NCBI GenBank assembly: GCA_015523445.1 | Contig: WAKG01000015.1 | Location: 1 to 37,689 of the forward strand | Source: Desulfurococcales archaeon | GTDB taxonomy: Archaea; Thermoproteota; Thermoprotei_A; Sulfolobales; Acidilobaceae | Reading direction: 5' to 3' | Length of the DNA: 37,689 nt | In this document: positions 16,672 through 26,661 of the stretch, piece by piece | Numbering within the stretch: the first letter of the stretch is position 1 | How the letters are laid out: each line of letters starts with the position of its first letter | Translations under genes and position numbers: made by a program | Notes under the pieces: model-generated | What the model was told of the DNA's origin: nothing | Database searches by the model: none | The model's input: the letters and a program-made list of their open reading frames with translations, nothing else

Positions 16672-18201
16672 CTACTCCCACTCTATGGTTGCCGGCGGCT
16701 TACTCGTTATATCATACACCACCCTGGTAACCTCAGGTATCTCCCCCGTTATCCTGGACGCGATCCTCTCCAGCACCACCCAGGGTAGCCTAGACACCCT
16801 AGCTGTCATTGCATCAATACTCTCTACAACCCTAATAGCCACAACATATCCGTAAGACCTCCTATCACCCTTAACCCCCGTTGCCCTAGAGGAGGTTAGC
16901 ACCGCGAAGTATTGCCAGAGGCCACGATGTAGCCCGGCACCCTCAATCTCCTCCCTAACGATTCTATCAGCAACTCTTGCTATCCTAACCTTATCCAGGG
17001 TAACCTCGCCCTCAACCCTCACAGCCAATCCAGGGCCGGGTATAGGCTTCTTCTCAACGATCTCGTCGGTAAGCCCAAGCATCCTCCCTATCCTCCTCAC
17101 TTCATCCTTGTAGAACCATCTCAAAGGCTCTACCAGGATGAGGCCCAGCCTCTCGGGGAGGCCACCAACGTTGTGGTGGGTCTTTATAGTATCAGCACCT
17201 GGCCTGGCCCCAGACTCTATGACGTCGGGATATATGGTCCCCTGCACTAGGAACCGGGCCCCTAGCCTCTCAGCCTCCTCCCTCAACACCTCACCATAAA
17301 CCCTTCCAATAACCCTCCTCTTCTCCTCAGGGTCAACAATGCCCCTGAGCTCGAAGAAGAATCTGTTGGAAGCGTCAACAACGCGAGGGGGGATTCCAAG
17401 GCTTGTAAGGGACCTGACCACCCACTCTACTTCCCCTTCAGGGTGGAGTCCATGATCTATGAAAACGGGTACAAGCCTATCCCCTAAAGCCCTCTTAGCC
17501 AGAAGTGCTGCAACTGTGGAGTCCACCCCTCCACTAACAGCGGCTATAGCCACCCCATCGCCGACTAGGCTCCTTATATGGTCTATGAGACTGCCGATAA
17601 GGTCCTCCGGCCTCCAATCCCTCGGGACACCGGCGATCGATAGGAAGTTGTCGAGGAGTAACATGCCGCCCCAGCTATGAGACACCTCAGGATGCCACTG
17701 GACACCATAGACTCTACCGTCATACTCGAAAGCTGCGACAGGGCTACCCTCACTAGTAGCCAGAACCCTAGCACCAGGCGGGGGCTCGAGGACAGCGTCG
17801 TTATGACTCATCCAAACCTCAACCTCACCCGGGAAGCCCCGGAGGAGGCCTCCATCATCCAGAACCCTAACCCTAGTAGAGCCGAACTCCGGCCTAGGGC
17901 TAGGCCCAACCCTGCCACCAAGTACCTTGGCAAGTAGCTGGTGGCCATAGCATATACCCAGAACAGGCTTACCACTCTCAACGGCAGCCAGCGCTATGGC
18001 GTCGTGGTTTGCCTCCCAAACCGATGAGGGGCCTCCACTGAGGATCACGGCATCAGCCATAGCAAGGACTTCCTCTGCCTCCATCGGGCTGGCGATCTGG
18101 CTCCATCTTTCAGCCTCTCTAACCCTCCTAGCTATCAGGTGTGCATACTGGCCGCCGAAGTCTACTACTAGAACCCTGCTATACCCGTTGGGCTCGCCCA
18201 A
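16672..18201 (-). CDS. guaA: GMP synthase (glutamine-hydrolysing), single fused polypeptide
   Basis: GATase GICYGHQLLA...VQWHPEV followed by PP-loop AVSGGVDSTVAA. Confidence 0.96.
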   Translation of the reverse strand: MGEPNGYSRVLVVDFGGQYAHLIARRVREAERWSQIASPMEAEEVLAMADAVILSGGPSSVWEANHDAIALAAVESGKPVLGICYGHQLLAKVLGGRVGPSPRPEFGSTRVRVLDDGGLLRGFPGEVEVWMSHNDAVLEPPPGARVLATSEGSPVAAFEYDGRVYGVQWHPEVSHSWGGMLLLDNFLSIAGVPRDWRPEDLIGSLIDHIRSLVGDGVAIAAVSGGVDSTVAALLAKRALGDRLVPVFIDHGLHPEGEVEWVVRSLTSLGIPPRVVDASNRFFFELRGIVDPEEKRRVIGRVYGEVLREEAERLGARFLVQGTIYPDVIESGARPGADTIKTHHNVGGLPERLGLILVEPLRWFYKDEVRRIGRMLGLTDEIVEKKPIPGPGLAVRVEGEVTLDKVRIARVADRIVREEIEGAGLHRGLWQYFAVLTSSRATGVKGDRRSYGYVVAIRVVESIDAMTARVSRLPWVVLERIASRITGEIPEVTRVVYDITSKPPATIEWE

Positions 18202-18311
18202 GCCGTATCCCCGTCACAGCGCCGCACTAAAGAGGCCCTAAAAGTATGGTTCAACACGGCGGGCCCGCCATAGTAGGCAAGTATATGGAGGTGGAGTCCG
18301 GCCGCAAGACA

Positions 18312-18354
18312 CCTACCCTCATTGCCCCCGCGTGACTCGCGGGCCTGAGGTAGG
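18312..18354 (+). other. Strong nested hairpin in guaA-enolase intergenic region, possible structured RNA
   Basis: Outer arms CCTACCCTCA (18312-18321)/TGAGGTAGG (18346-18354), inner CCCGCG (18327-18332)/CGCGGG (18338-18343) with 5-nt loop. Confidence 0.55.
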
Positions 18355-18396
18355 CACGGGCTATTTGGTTCATGTAGTCTTTAAGGGGTTATAAAC

Positions 18397-19713
18397 ATGC
18401 AAGCTGTCCATGGCTCATGGAGGTGTGGATTTGAAGTGGATGACAGGTTCATTATAAGTAAGGTCTATGGGATTCAAGCACTAGACTCGAGGGGCTCGCC
18501 TACGGTTAAGGCGATTGTGGAGACCCGGGGAGGAGGTAAGGGTTATGGGCTGGCTCCTAGTGGGGCTAGTAAGAGTAGTAAGGAGGCGGTGGAGCTGAGG
18601 GATGGAGGGAGGAGGTGGAGGGGTAAAGGAGTCTCCAGGGCCCTGTCAATGCTAGAGAACCTGGTGGCACCCAGGCTTGTCGGGATCGACTCTAGGAGGC
18701 AGGACCTAGCCGACTCCATACTGGATGCGGTGGATGGTAGCGGGAACAAGTCTAGGGTAGGGGGTAACACGTCCACAGCTGTCAGCATAGCGGTGGCTAG
18801 GGCAGCAGCGTCAACTGCTGGTTTACCCCTCTATAGGTATCTTGGAGGCCCTACATCTAGGCTCCTGCCAGTTCCGATCCTCAATGTGATAAATGGGGGG
18901 GCCCACGCGGGTAACGACCTGGCTTTCCAGGAGTTCATGATTATACCTATGGGTGCAGATAGCTTCTCCGACGCCCTCAGGATGTCAGTGGAGGTCTACT
19001 GGAGCCTTAAGGAGTTCCTCAAGGAGAAGTATGGGCCTGTAGCAGTTAACGTCGGTGATGAGGGCGGCTATGCCCCTCCCATGTCTAGAGTAGAGGAGGC
19101 TCTGGAGGCACTAGAGAGGGCTATAGACAGGAGCGGCTATGCCCTGGGTAGCGACTTCTACCTGGGTATAGATGCTGCTGCCAACCACTTCTACGATGAA
19201 TCCACCGGAGTGTACGTGGTTGATGGCAGGAGACTGGATAGGGGGGCCCTTATGGACCTCTACGAGGACTTGGCTGTCAGGTATAGGCTAGCGTACCTGG
19301 AGGATCCGGTGCATGAGGATGATGTTGAGGGATATAGAGAAGCCACCAGGAGGCTAGGGCACAAGGCACTGATAGTGGGTGACGACCTATACGCCACCAA
19401 CACGAAACTACTCTCCAAGGGGATAGAGGCTGGAGCAACCAACGCTGCCCTGGTCAAGGTTAACCAGGTGGGGACGCTGACCGAAACGGTGGACTTCATA
19501 CGCATGGCTGTAGGAAGCGGGATGAGGGTTATAATAAGTCATAGGAGCGGGGATACGGAGGACACCTTCATAGCCGACTTGGCGGTCGCTGTAGAGGCTG
19601 GGATTATAAAGACGGGAGCTCCTGCCCGGGGCGAGAGGACCTCGAAGTATAATAGGCTACTGGAGATAGAGTGGGAGCTGGGCGCTGAGGCCCGCTACAA
19701 GCCATTTATCTAA
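18397..19713 (+). CDS. eno: Enolase (in-frame GTG at 18436 may be the true start)
   Basis: ALDSRGSPTVKAIVETRGG, ELRDGG, LPVPILNVINGGAHAGNDLAFQEFMI, SHRSGDTEDTFIADLAV. Confidence 0.96.
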   Translation: MQAVHGSWRCGFEVDDRFIISKVYGIQALDSRGSPTVKAIVETRGGGKGYGLAPSGASKSSKEAVELRDGGRRWRGKGVSRALSMLENLVAPRLVGIDSRRQDLADSILDAVDGSGNKSRVGGNTSTAVSIAVARAAASTAGLPLYRYLGGPTSRLLPVPILNVINGGAHAGNDLAFQEFMIIPMGADSFSDALRMSVEVYWSLKEFLKEKYGPVAVNVGDEGGYAPPMSRVEEALEALERAIDRSGYALGSDFYLGIDAAANHFYDESTGVYVVDGRRLDRGALMDLYEDLAVRYRLAYLEDPVHEDDVEGYREATRRLGHKALIVGDDLYATNTKLLSKGIEAGATNAALVKVNQVGTLTETVDFIRMAVGSGMRVIISHRSGDTEDTFIADLAVAVEAGIIKTGAPARGERTSKYNRLLEIEWELGAEARYKPFI

Positions 19714-20462
19714 GAGGACTCTCCAGCCTCACCCTCCTTGCTGCTGGAGGCTTCAGCGGCCTCTCCCGACTCCTCCTCGGCCTCCTTAGGGTACTCAACC
19801 TCTACGATTATCCTCAGCTTCTCGGGCGATAATAGGTCGTAGACGTCCTGGGCCAGTAGTCTTAGCCTACTGTCTAGGTCGTGCATGCCTAGCACCTCAG
19901 AGGGGAGGACCACCTCCATGACCCCGTTGCTGGCGGATGTGGAAAGGGGCTTCACCCCTAGCCAGCGGAGTGATAGGTGCTCTAGTTTCTCCTCGTTGGT
20001 TTCAACCTTCTTTACAACCTCCAGCTCTATCTTGAGCTTCTTACCAGCGAGGGGGTGGTTGAAGTCTATGTATGCGAACCTCTCGGTCACCCTAATGATT
20101 CTTCCTACCCTGCCGCCTACCTCAATCTCCTGGCCTACTCTAGGCGTTATATTATGCCTCCTCAACTGCTTAACTGGAATCCTTATGACCAGCTTCTCAT
20201 CCCTCATCCCATAGGCCTTCTCGGGTGGTGCTACTACCTCTCTCCTCTCGCCCGGCTCCATCTCCTTCAGCGCCTCATCCACAGCATCTATCAGCCTACT
20301 CCTACCAACCACCACCGGGTGCTCCCCGTACCTCCTGTTGGGATCGTATACTCCTGCCTCCTTAGCTACCTCCTCCCTCGTAGTGTCTATTACCTCCTCG
20401 CCGCCGTCTATAGTCTTTATTGTGTAGTGTATTAGCACGAAGTCGCCCTCTTTCAGAGCCAC
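19710..20462 (-). CDS. FKBP-type peptidyl-prolyl isomerase (long archaeal type)
   Basis: GDFVLIHYTIKTIDGGEEVIDTTREE, VVGRSRLIDAVDEALKEMEPGE, AYIDFNHPLAGKKLKIELEV. Confidence 0.93.
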   Translation of the reverse strand: MALKEGDFVLIHYTIKTIDGGEEVIDTTREEVAKEAGVYDPNRRYGEHPVVVGRSRLIDAVDEALKEMEPGERREVVAPPEKAYGMRDEKLVIRIPVKQLRRHNITPRVGQEIEVGGRVGRIIRVTERFAYIDFNHPLAGKKLKIELEVVKKVETNEEKLEHLSLRWLGVKPLSTSASNGVMEVVLPSEVLGMHDLDSRLRLLAQDVYDLLSPEKLRIIVEVEYPKEAEEESGEAAEASSSKEGEAGESS

Positions 20463-20465
20463 TAC

Positions 20466-21017
20466 TTATCCACCTCGCCTAAGGTACCATCCCAGATCCT
20501 TTATAGGCTCTATCATTCTCGATCCTCCACGCTCTGCTCCAAGGCCCCAGCCTATAGCCTCTCCCAGCGGGTTCACAACTATCCTAAGCCCTGGGCTCCA
20601 CACCTCAATATTCTCCTCGAGCACCCTGCGTCCGTAGAGGAAGAACTTCTCCCCTTCCCACGTCACCCTTACACAGGGTATGAGGTGGCTGCAGAGCCTG
20701 GATAGCCTGTGGGCTAGGGGCAGGCTAGGGATGAACCCCGACCTGTCGATCGTGCCTAGGTATAGGCCTGCCGAGTATAACCACCCAACTCTGCCCAGTA
20801 CCCGTGCCACGTGTATGGGCACGTCGAACACGTCGTGGTATCTAGCTCCTCCCACCTCGAGGGCCATAGGGTTATGTGCTATAGACTCCAGCTCTAGCCC
20901 CTGGCTGGCGGCGAAGAGGTGGAGTATCCTATACTCATCCCTCCTCAGCTTCCTCAAGTGCGGCCTCTCCTTAGCCTGCAAATGAAGAATCCCTCCGTCC
21001 CGTGCCTGTGAGGCCAC
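20466..21017 (-). CDS. NIP7-like PUA-domain protein; TTG at 20981 may be the true start
   Basis: YLGTIDRSGFIPSLPLAHRLSRL...KFFLYGRRVLEENI...VVVNPLGEAIGWG-type PUA pattern. Confidence 0.75.
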   Translation of the reverse strand: MASQARDGGILHLQAKERPHLRKLRRDEYRILHLFAASQGLELESIAHNPMALEVGGARYHDVFDVPIHVARVLGRVGWLYSAGLYLGTIDRSGFIPSLPLAHRLSRLCSHLIPCVRVTWEGEKFFLYGRRVLEENIEVWSPGLRIVVNPLGEAIGWGLGAERGGSRMIEPIKDLGWYLRRGG

Positions 21018-21931
21018 AACCTCTTGCAGCGCTTAACCTCGCTGGGTAACTGTAGCTTGCCGTACTCCTCGATCCCGGGGTCTCCAGGGTACGCACCGCT
21101 GTCCTCAACTTCGAAGTCATCCCTAGACTCTAGGAGCCTGGCAACCACAAGCTCTCCCTCCTCGACCGCGGTGGTGCAGGCTGCATAGACTATTACTCCT
21201 CCCAGCTTCACCCTGTCGGCTAGACTGCTGAGCATCGAGTATTGGATCTCGTGGATGGCCCTTAGGTCCTCCATGCTCCTGCTCCTCTTCCTGGCCCTAT
21301 CCTTCCTTATGATCCCCTCGCCACTACTGGGCGCATCTAGGAGTATCCTGTCAGCCTGAATATCCCGGGGCAGCCTGCGGGAGTCGCCCCGGATCAGAAT
21401 ATAGCTGGAGAACCGCATTCTGTTTAGATGGGATCGGAGCGCTCTGATCCTACGCCTGCTTATCTCCACCGCTATTAGGAGGGCTGAGTCCCTTGTCTCC
21501 TGTAGTATCTGGGTCGCCTTGCCCCCGGGTGCAGCTGCTGCGTCCAGTATGATTTCCCCTGGCTGCGGGTCTAGGTGCGCTGTAACGGTCATGGACCCAG
21601 GGTCTTGTATGTAGTAGTAGCCCTGCAGGTACTCGTGGGTTGCCCCCACTGGTATAGGCTGTCTGTGTACTATATAGCCGTGCCTGGTGAAGGGTATTGG
21701 CTCTAGCGTGAAACCCTTAGCCTCCATCCTCTCCTGTAGAAGCCTGCAATCTATGAGGTGACTGTTGCATCGTATGGTTTCTGGTAGCGGCTCCTCATTT
21801 GCCTCTAACAGCTCCACCGCCTCGCTACCCAGGATCATGAGGTACCTCTCAACCATGAATGGGAGGTAGTCATACTTCTCCGCCAGCCTGACTGCCTCTC
21901 TGCTTAGTTTAATATTGAGGGCTTGACTCAC
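20954..21931 (-). CDS. NOL1/NOP2/Sun-family RNA m5C methyltransferase
   Basis: ILDAAAAPGGKATQI, RILLDAPSSGEGIIRKD, VIVYAACTTAVEEGELVVARLL. Confidence 0.92.
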   Translation of the reverse strand: MSQALNIKLSREAVRLAEKYDYLPFMVERYLMILGSEAVELLEANEEPLPETIRCNSHLIDCRLLQERMEAKGFTLEPIPFTRHGYIVHRQPIPVGATHEYLQGYYYIQDPGSMTVTAHLDPQPGEIILDAAAAPGGKATQILQETRDSALLIAVEISRRRIRALRSHLNRMRFSSYILIRGDSRRLPRDIQADRILLDAPSSGEGIIRKDRARKRSRSMEDLRAIHEIQYSMLSSLADRVKLGGVIVYAACTTAVEEGELVVARLLESRDDFEVEDSGAYPGDPGIEEYGKLQLPSEVKRCKRLWPHRHGTEGFFICRLRRGRT

Positions 21932-21985
21932 AAGGTCCAGTGTTAACCCCCCGGTTTACATAGGTATTGTTGCCACCTAAGGGAT

Positions 21986-22579
21986 TTGCATAGTCCCCAG
22001 CTTAATATCCTAACACAGCATCAACCCGGTGCACGGGGCCTAGGATTGGGTAGGCTAGAGGCTGTAGTGGTTCCAGGCAGGTACCAGCCATTACACGAGG
22101 GACACATCCATGTATTCAGGTACGCCCTCAGCGTCGCTAAGAGAGTATACATCGTGGTAGGCAGTGCCCAGGAGTCGTTCACCATCAAGAACCCCTTGAC
22201 AGCCGGGGAGAGGATAGTAATGCTTGAGACTGCACTAGACGAGTTGATGGGTAGAGGCTGGGAAAGGAGGATCAAGATATACCCGGTAATGGATATAAAC
22301 ATGAACAAGGTATGGGTCAAATACCTCCAGCAGCTACTACCCCCCTTCGAGGGTGTTGTATCGGGCAACGAACTCGTCCTAGCCCTATTCGAGGACGAGG
22401 GCATGGAGGCCATCAGGCCCCCGCTATACAGGAGGGGTGAATGTAGCGGGACCCTGATAAGGAGGAGGATCCTTGAGGGGGATCCCGAGTGGAGGAAATG
22501 TGTTCCAGAGGTGGTGGTAAAGTATCTAGATTCGATAGGGTTCACCCATAGGCTGGTGAGGCTGGCAAGGCATGAGTAG
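21986..22579 (+). CDS. nadM: Nicotinamide-nucleotide adenylyltransferase (archaeal NadM); start may be internal
   Basis: [49 protein letters not shown]. Confidence 0.92.
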   Translation: MHSPQLNILTQHQPGARGLGLGRLEAVVVPGRYQPLHEGHIHVFRYALSVAKRVYIVVGSAQESFTIKNPLTAGERIVMLETALDELMGRGWERRIKIYPVMDINMNKVWVKYLQQLLPPFEGVVSGNELVLALFEDEGMEAIRPPLYRRGECSGTLIRRRILEGDPEWRKCVPEVVVKYLDSIGFTHRLVRLARHE

Positions 22580-23642
22580 GATAATCGAGATAGACGGTTC
22601 GATGGGTGAAGGCGGAGGCCAGATACTGAGGACCAGTGTTGCCCTTGCAGCCATACTGGGGAGGCCGCTGAGGATCTACAACATTAGGGCGAAGAGGCGG
22701 AACCCTGGCCTCAGGCCGCAGCACCTTAATGCTGTCAGGGCGATAGCAGCCCTATCCCAGGGAAGGTTGGAGGGTGACAGGGTTGGCAGCATGGAGATAG
22801 TGTTCTGGCCCGGGAGGATACGTGGGGGGAGTATAGAGGTGGATATAGGAACGGCTGGGAGTATCTCGCTAGTACTACAGGCTATGCTACCAGTAATGGC
22901 ATACGCCGAGTCGCCTGTGAGGGTAAGGATTCGTGGTGGGACTGATGTACCTATGTCTCCGCCTATAGACTATGTACGAGAGGTGCTGTCGAGGCTCCTG
23001 GGGAGACTAGGGTATAGGGTCGATGTGAGGCTGCATAGGAGGGGCCACTACCCTAGGGGAGGTGGCTTGGTCGAGGTGGAGGTCTCCGACCCGCCTAGGG
23101 GCTTCAAACCTGTTAGCTTCACTAGGAGGGGTAAGATGCTTGGGGTCTATGGGAGGAGCCATGCTGTGAGGCTTCCCATGCATGTTGCCCAGAGGCAGGC
23201 TAGGGCTGCAGCATCTCTCATAAGGAGGAGGCTGGGGGTGGACCCCATTATAGAGGTAGAGGGGTATAGGCCCGGCGAGGATCCCCATCTAGGGCCTGGT
23301 AGTGGTATAGTTGTGTGGGCGCTGTTTGAGGAGACAGCCATGGGGGGTGACTCCCTGGGTGAGAGGGGTAAGAGGGCCGAGGTTGTGGGGGAAGAGGCTG
23401 CTGGTAGGCTTATTGAGGACCTTGAAACGGGGGCTGCCTTGGATAGGCATGCATCTGACATGATCCCGGTATACTTGGCTCTTTCAGGCGGGGTGGCTAG
23501 GGTGTATGGGGCCAGGTTGACGTCTCATACAAAGACCGTGCTAGACCTGCTGTCAATTGTGCTGGATGGGTTCCAGTATAGGATCCTGGAGGGAAGGGAG
23601 GGTAAGCCATTTAAGGTTGAGATACGGGGTGTGCCTGTCTAA
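22572..23642 (+). CDS. rtcA: RNA 3'-terminal phosphate cyclase
   Basis: [29 protein letters not shown]...[29 protein letters not shown]. Confidence 0.95.
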   Translation: MSRIIEIDGSMGEGGGQILRTSVALAAILGRPLRIYNIRAKRRNPGLRPQHLNAVRAIAALSQGRLEGDRVGSMEIVFWPGRIRGGSIEVDIGTAGSISLVLQAMLPVMAYAESPVRVRIRGGTDVPMSPPIDYVREVLSRLLGRLGYRVDVRLHRRGHYPRGGGLVEVEVSDPPRGFKPVSFTRRGKMLGVYGRSHAVRLPMHVAQRQARAAASLIRRRLGVDPIIEVEGYRPGEDPHLGPGSGIVVWALFEETAMGGDSLGERGKRAEVVGEEAAGRLIEDLETGAALDRHASDMIPVYLALSGGVARVYGARLTSHTKTVLDLLSIVLDGFQYRILEGREGKPFKVEIRGVPV

Positions 23643-24660
23643 TCGAGTCCTCCACTATATCATCGACAACCTGGCTGGCTGAAGAGTGGTCCTTTGCCAC
23701 CATGTGGTAATACTTTCTGGCTAATCCCTTCCCGATCATCATCTTGGCGAGGCCCTCGGCCTCCCTTAGGGTGTCATCAGGAGCCTCGTCTACCTTATTC
23801 ACAGCTATGTAATGAGGCTTTCCGCCAGTGTATCTGTGGATCTTGGCCAGTAGCCTGAACTGGTCTTGAAGGGGCATGTAGGAGGTGGGAGTAGGGTCTA
23901 CCAGGTATAGGATTGCTCCGGGTATCTCCTTGAGAGCTGCTACAGCCCGCCTCTCCACTTGGTTCATCTCATCCGGGCTCCTGTCTAATATACCGGGAGT
24001 GTCTATTAGCTGGATCCTCGTATCCTTGTAAGTGTAGTGGCCTATGTGTATGTTCTTGGTGGTGAATGGATATGGGGCTACCTGGGGGCTGGCAGTTGAT
24101 ACTGTTTTGATTAGCGTGGACTTACCAGTGCTTGGCGGGCCAGCGACTATTATAGTTGGTATTTCCGGGTTTATTGAGGGTAGGTGTTGTAGGAATACGA
24201 CTAGACTTCTGAGTAGTTCTAGGCCCTTACTGCACCTCTTGATGGACGACATCATCCTGCCCCTGGCCTCCGTCGAGGTCCTCCTCAGCTCTCTGGGGGT
24301 TTCTGATGCTAGTAGGAGGAACCTATACTTGTCCCAGAAGCTTGATATTAGCTTTCTCGACTTTGACACGCACGAGATCGCCTTGTGGATCTCGTCTCTA
24401 TTGAACTCTATCTCTATCAGCCTCCAGTAGAAGGGATGTAGATTATCGAGTAGCCTGACCAGCTGTTTGATGAATGAGGTCCTATCTATGATTATATTCC
24501 GTATAGTCTGTAGCCTGGTTATCTCTCTATCCACTGGCTTGAGGCCTCTGCCCTTGGGGTACCGCGATCTTATCCTCTCCATGATCTCGTCGTAGGTGGG
24601 CACGTGTATCCTCTTCGCCTCCTCTCTTGGATCTACTACCTGCATCCCTAATCCTAGCAA
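23611..24660 (-). CDS. NOG1-family GTPase
   Basis: [62 protein letters not shown]. Confidence 0.93.
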   Translation of the reverse strand: MLGLGMQVVDPREEAKRIHVPTYDEIMERIRSRYPKGRGLKPVDREITRLQTIRNIIIDRTSFIKQLVRLLDNLHPFYWRLIEIEFNRDEIHKAISCVSKSRKLISSFWDKYRFLLLASETPRELRRTSTEARGRMMSSIKRCSKGLELLRSLVVFLQHLPSINPEIPTIIVAGPPSTGKSTLIKTVSTASPQVAPYPFTTKNIHIGHYTYKDTRIQLIDTPGILDRSPDEMNQVERRAVAALKEIPGAILYLVDPTPTSYMPLQDQFRLLAKIHRYTGGKPHYIAVNKVDEAPDDTLREAEGLAKMMIGKGLARKYYHMVAKDHSSASQVVDDIVEDSIRQAHPVSQP

Positions 24661-25177
24661 TGACTCCGTCGATCCTACTCCTATATCTCCTTATGATCGA
24701 TTGTATCGTGTAGGGGCTTGTGCCCGCCTTGGCGGCAGCTATCATTAAGGCCCTACCCTTGGGTGTACCCTGGAGGATGAGGTGTATGTATAGGGCTAAG
24801 CCTACTCTGGCCCTTAAGGTCCTAGACTTAAGTAGGGGATCCTCGAGTAGGGCTCTATAAACTGGGATCAGCTCCCTCATCTCCATCAGCACCCTCCTAG
24901 CCTTCCTGTTACCTGGGTGGTCTAGGACTAGCCCCCTCCTAGTCGTCCTGACTAGGAGCCCCCTCCTTGCAGCCTCCATAATCTTCTCCTCTGCCTGTCC
25001 CATGCTGGTCCTGATTAGGGGTCTGACAAGTGTGTCTGTCTGCGCATTATGAGTCGCCTCCATTATAGGTGCTAGGACTGCCCCGCATCTCATACATACT
25101 ATAAACCCGGTCTCGTGGCTCCAAGCCAGGTTCTCGCTTTCACACCACCTACACTTGGAATTATGCATCTCGTACAC
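24527..25177 (-). CDS. TFIIB-like zinc-ribbon protein with a single C-terminal cyclin/HTH-like region
   Basis: CRWCESENLAWSHETGFIVCMRCGAVL zinc ribbon; RARVGLALYIHLILQGTPKGRALMIAAAKAGTSPYTIQSIIRRYR. Confidence 0.7.
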   Translation of the reverse strand: MYEMHNSKCRWCESENLAWSHETGFIVCMRCGAVLAPIMEATHNAQTDTLVRPLIRTSMGQAEEKIMEAARRGLLVRTTRRGLVLDHPGNRKARRVLMEMRELIPVYRALLEDPLLKSRTLRARVGLALYIHLILQGTPKGRALMIAAAKAGTSPYTIQSIIRRYRSRIDGVIARIRDAGSRSKRGGEEDTRAHLRRDHGEDKIAVPQGQRPQASG

Positions 25178-25336
25178 CAGGATGCAATTGTTGTGAGGAC
25201 CATTGATTGGCTCCCGCTTATCCTGGTAGAGTAGTCTCCCCGGGGGAGGGTGGAGTGGATGTACTCGTGGATAAGTAAAGCTACTTTATAACCTGGGAGG
25301 GTTACATGTGGCTATAGCCTGGAGGGTGCGTTAAGG

Positions 25337-25945
25337 GTGTCCTGGGGATTCGGAGCGACAGTGCTCGGCTTAAAGGCTGGGGATGGAGTGGTTCTGGCAA
25401 CCGACAGGAGGCTATCTTATGGAGGCTTCGTAATGAGCAGGAACGCAAGAAAGATATTTGTGTTGGAGGATAGGGTTGGTATTGCCATAGCTGGGCTCTA
25501 CGGTGACACAAGCGGCCTCTCAAGGATCCTAGAGGCTGAGATAAAGTACTACGAGCTCACCAGCGGGTCCAGCCTTAGCGTTAAGGGCGTGGCTAAGAGG
25601 CTATCCTCAATACTATATGCCTACAAGTTCTATCCATTCTTCGTGGAGGCCATAATAGGGGGGATAGACGATGGAGAGCCAAGGCTATACGTCCTAGACT
25701 CCCTAGGCTCTATAACGGAGGAGGACTATGCAGCCTCCGGGTCGGGGGCAACCATGGCACTCGGCGTATTAGAGGCAACCTACAAGCCAGGACTCAGCAT
25801 TGACGAAGCTATGGACATAGCCGTGAAGGCCATGAAGTCTGCGATAGAGAGGGATGCAATGAGTGGGGACGGGATTGATATAGTGGCGGTGACGAGGAGC
25901 GGGGTTAGGGAGAGGAAGATAACCCTGAAGATGGTAGAAGGGTGA
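25337..25945 (+). CDS. psmB1: Proteasome beta subunit (crenarchaeal beta-1 type)
   Basis: GATVLGLKAGDGVVLATDRRLSYGGFVMSRNARKI...YAASGSGATMALGVLE...SAIERDAMSGDGIDIVAV. Confidence 0.93.
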   Translation: MSWGFGATVLGLKAGDGVVLATDRRLSYGGFVMSRNARKIFVLEDRVGIAIAGLYGDTSGLSRILEAEIKYYELTSGSSLSVKGVAKRLSSILYAYKFYPFFVEAIIGGIDDGEPRLYVLDSLGSITEEDYAASGSGATMALGVLEATYKPGLSIDEAMDIAVKAMKSAIERDAMSGDGIDIVAVTRSGVRERKITLKMVEG

Positions 25946-26661
25946 TGGAGTGCAGCCTTGTCAAAAAGAGGTTCAGCGCCAGCAGAGCCTCAAGGGCCCA
26001 GAAAATCTTACAGGGCATGGTGATGCTCGAGGACCAGCCGGGGGAACCTAGTGTAATAGCAGGGCTCGACGCAGCCTATACTAGGAGGGATGGGAAGAGT
26101 ATAGGTGTTGGTGTCGCGGTGGCTATAGACTCGGGCAGCCTAGAGGTGCTCTCCTGCAAGTGGTATGCGGCCGAGGTGTGCGTGCCCTACATACCAGGTC
26201 TCCTAGCATTCAGGGAGATGAGGATCATGGCTCCACCACTATCCCTCCTCATGGAAGAGGTTAATGTTGACATGGTTGTAGTGGATGGTCATGGAATAGC
26301 CCATCCACGAGGCTTCGGGATAGCGTCCCACGTAGGAGTGGCATTCAGGATCCCCTCGATAGGGGTCGCGAAGAAGAGGCTGTACGGGGAGCTGAGGAGA
26401 ATTGGTGGGAAGACCTACCTGATCGATGAGGGCAGGCCTATAGGCGTGTACCTACAGGGAGTCTACGTAAGCCCAGGCCACATGGTTACCGTAGAGAGGG
26501 CTGCCAGGATGGTTGAGGGGCTAAGGGTTAGAGGTAAGCTGCCTGAGCCTACAAGAGTGGCGGATATTGTAACCAAGAGGCTGAGGAGGAGGATACCCTG
26601 GCTAGGACCTGGCGATTGTAGTGCAGAGGCTAGAAGAACAGGCCTTCTTGATTATATCTGA
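25942..26661 (+). CDS. nfi: Endonuclease V
   Basis: IAGLDAAYTRRDG, VPYIPGLLAFRE, VVVDGHGIAHPRGFGIASHVGV, IGVAKKRLYG. Confidence 0.95.
   Translation: MMECSLVKKRFSASRASRAQKILQGMVMLEDQPGEPSVIAGLDAAYTRRDGKSIGVGVAVAIDSGSLEVLSCKWYAAEVCVPYIPGLLAFREMRIMAPPLSLLMEEVNVDMVVVDGHGIAHPRGFGIASHVGVAFRIPSIGVAKKRLYGELRRIGGKTYLIDEGRPIGVYLQGVYVSPGHMVTVERAARMVEGLRVRGKLPEPTRVADIVTKRLRRRIPWLGPGDCSAEARRTGLLDYI

Noticed and set aside
16672-18201. Fused single-chain GMP synthetase in an archaeon as unusual
   Set aside because: Many archaea split GuaA, but I believe single-chain forms occur in some crenarchaea; noted as a feature only.
20954-21017. 64-nt overlap between the NIP7-like gene and the NSUN gene
   Set aside because: An in-frame TTG at 20981 preceding LQAKERPHLRKL is a plausible real start and shortens the overlap to ~28 nt; probably a start-site artefact.
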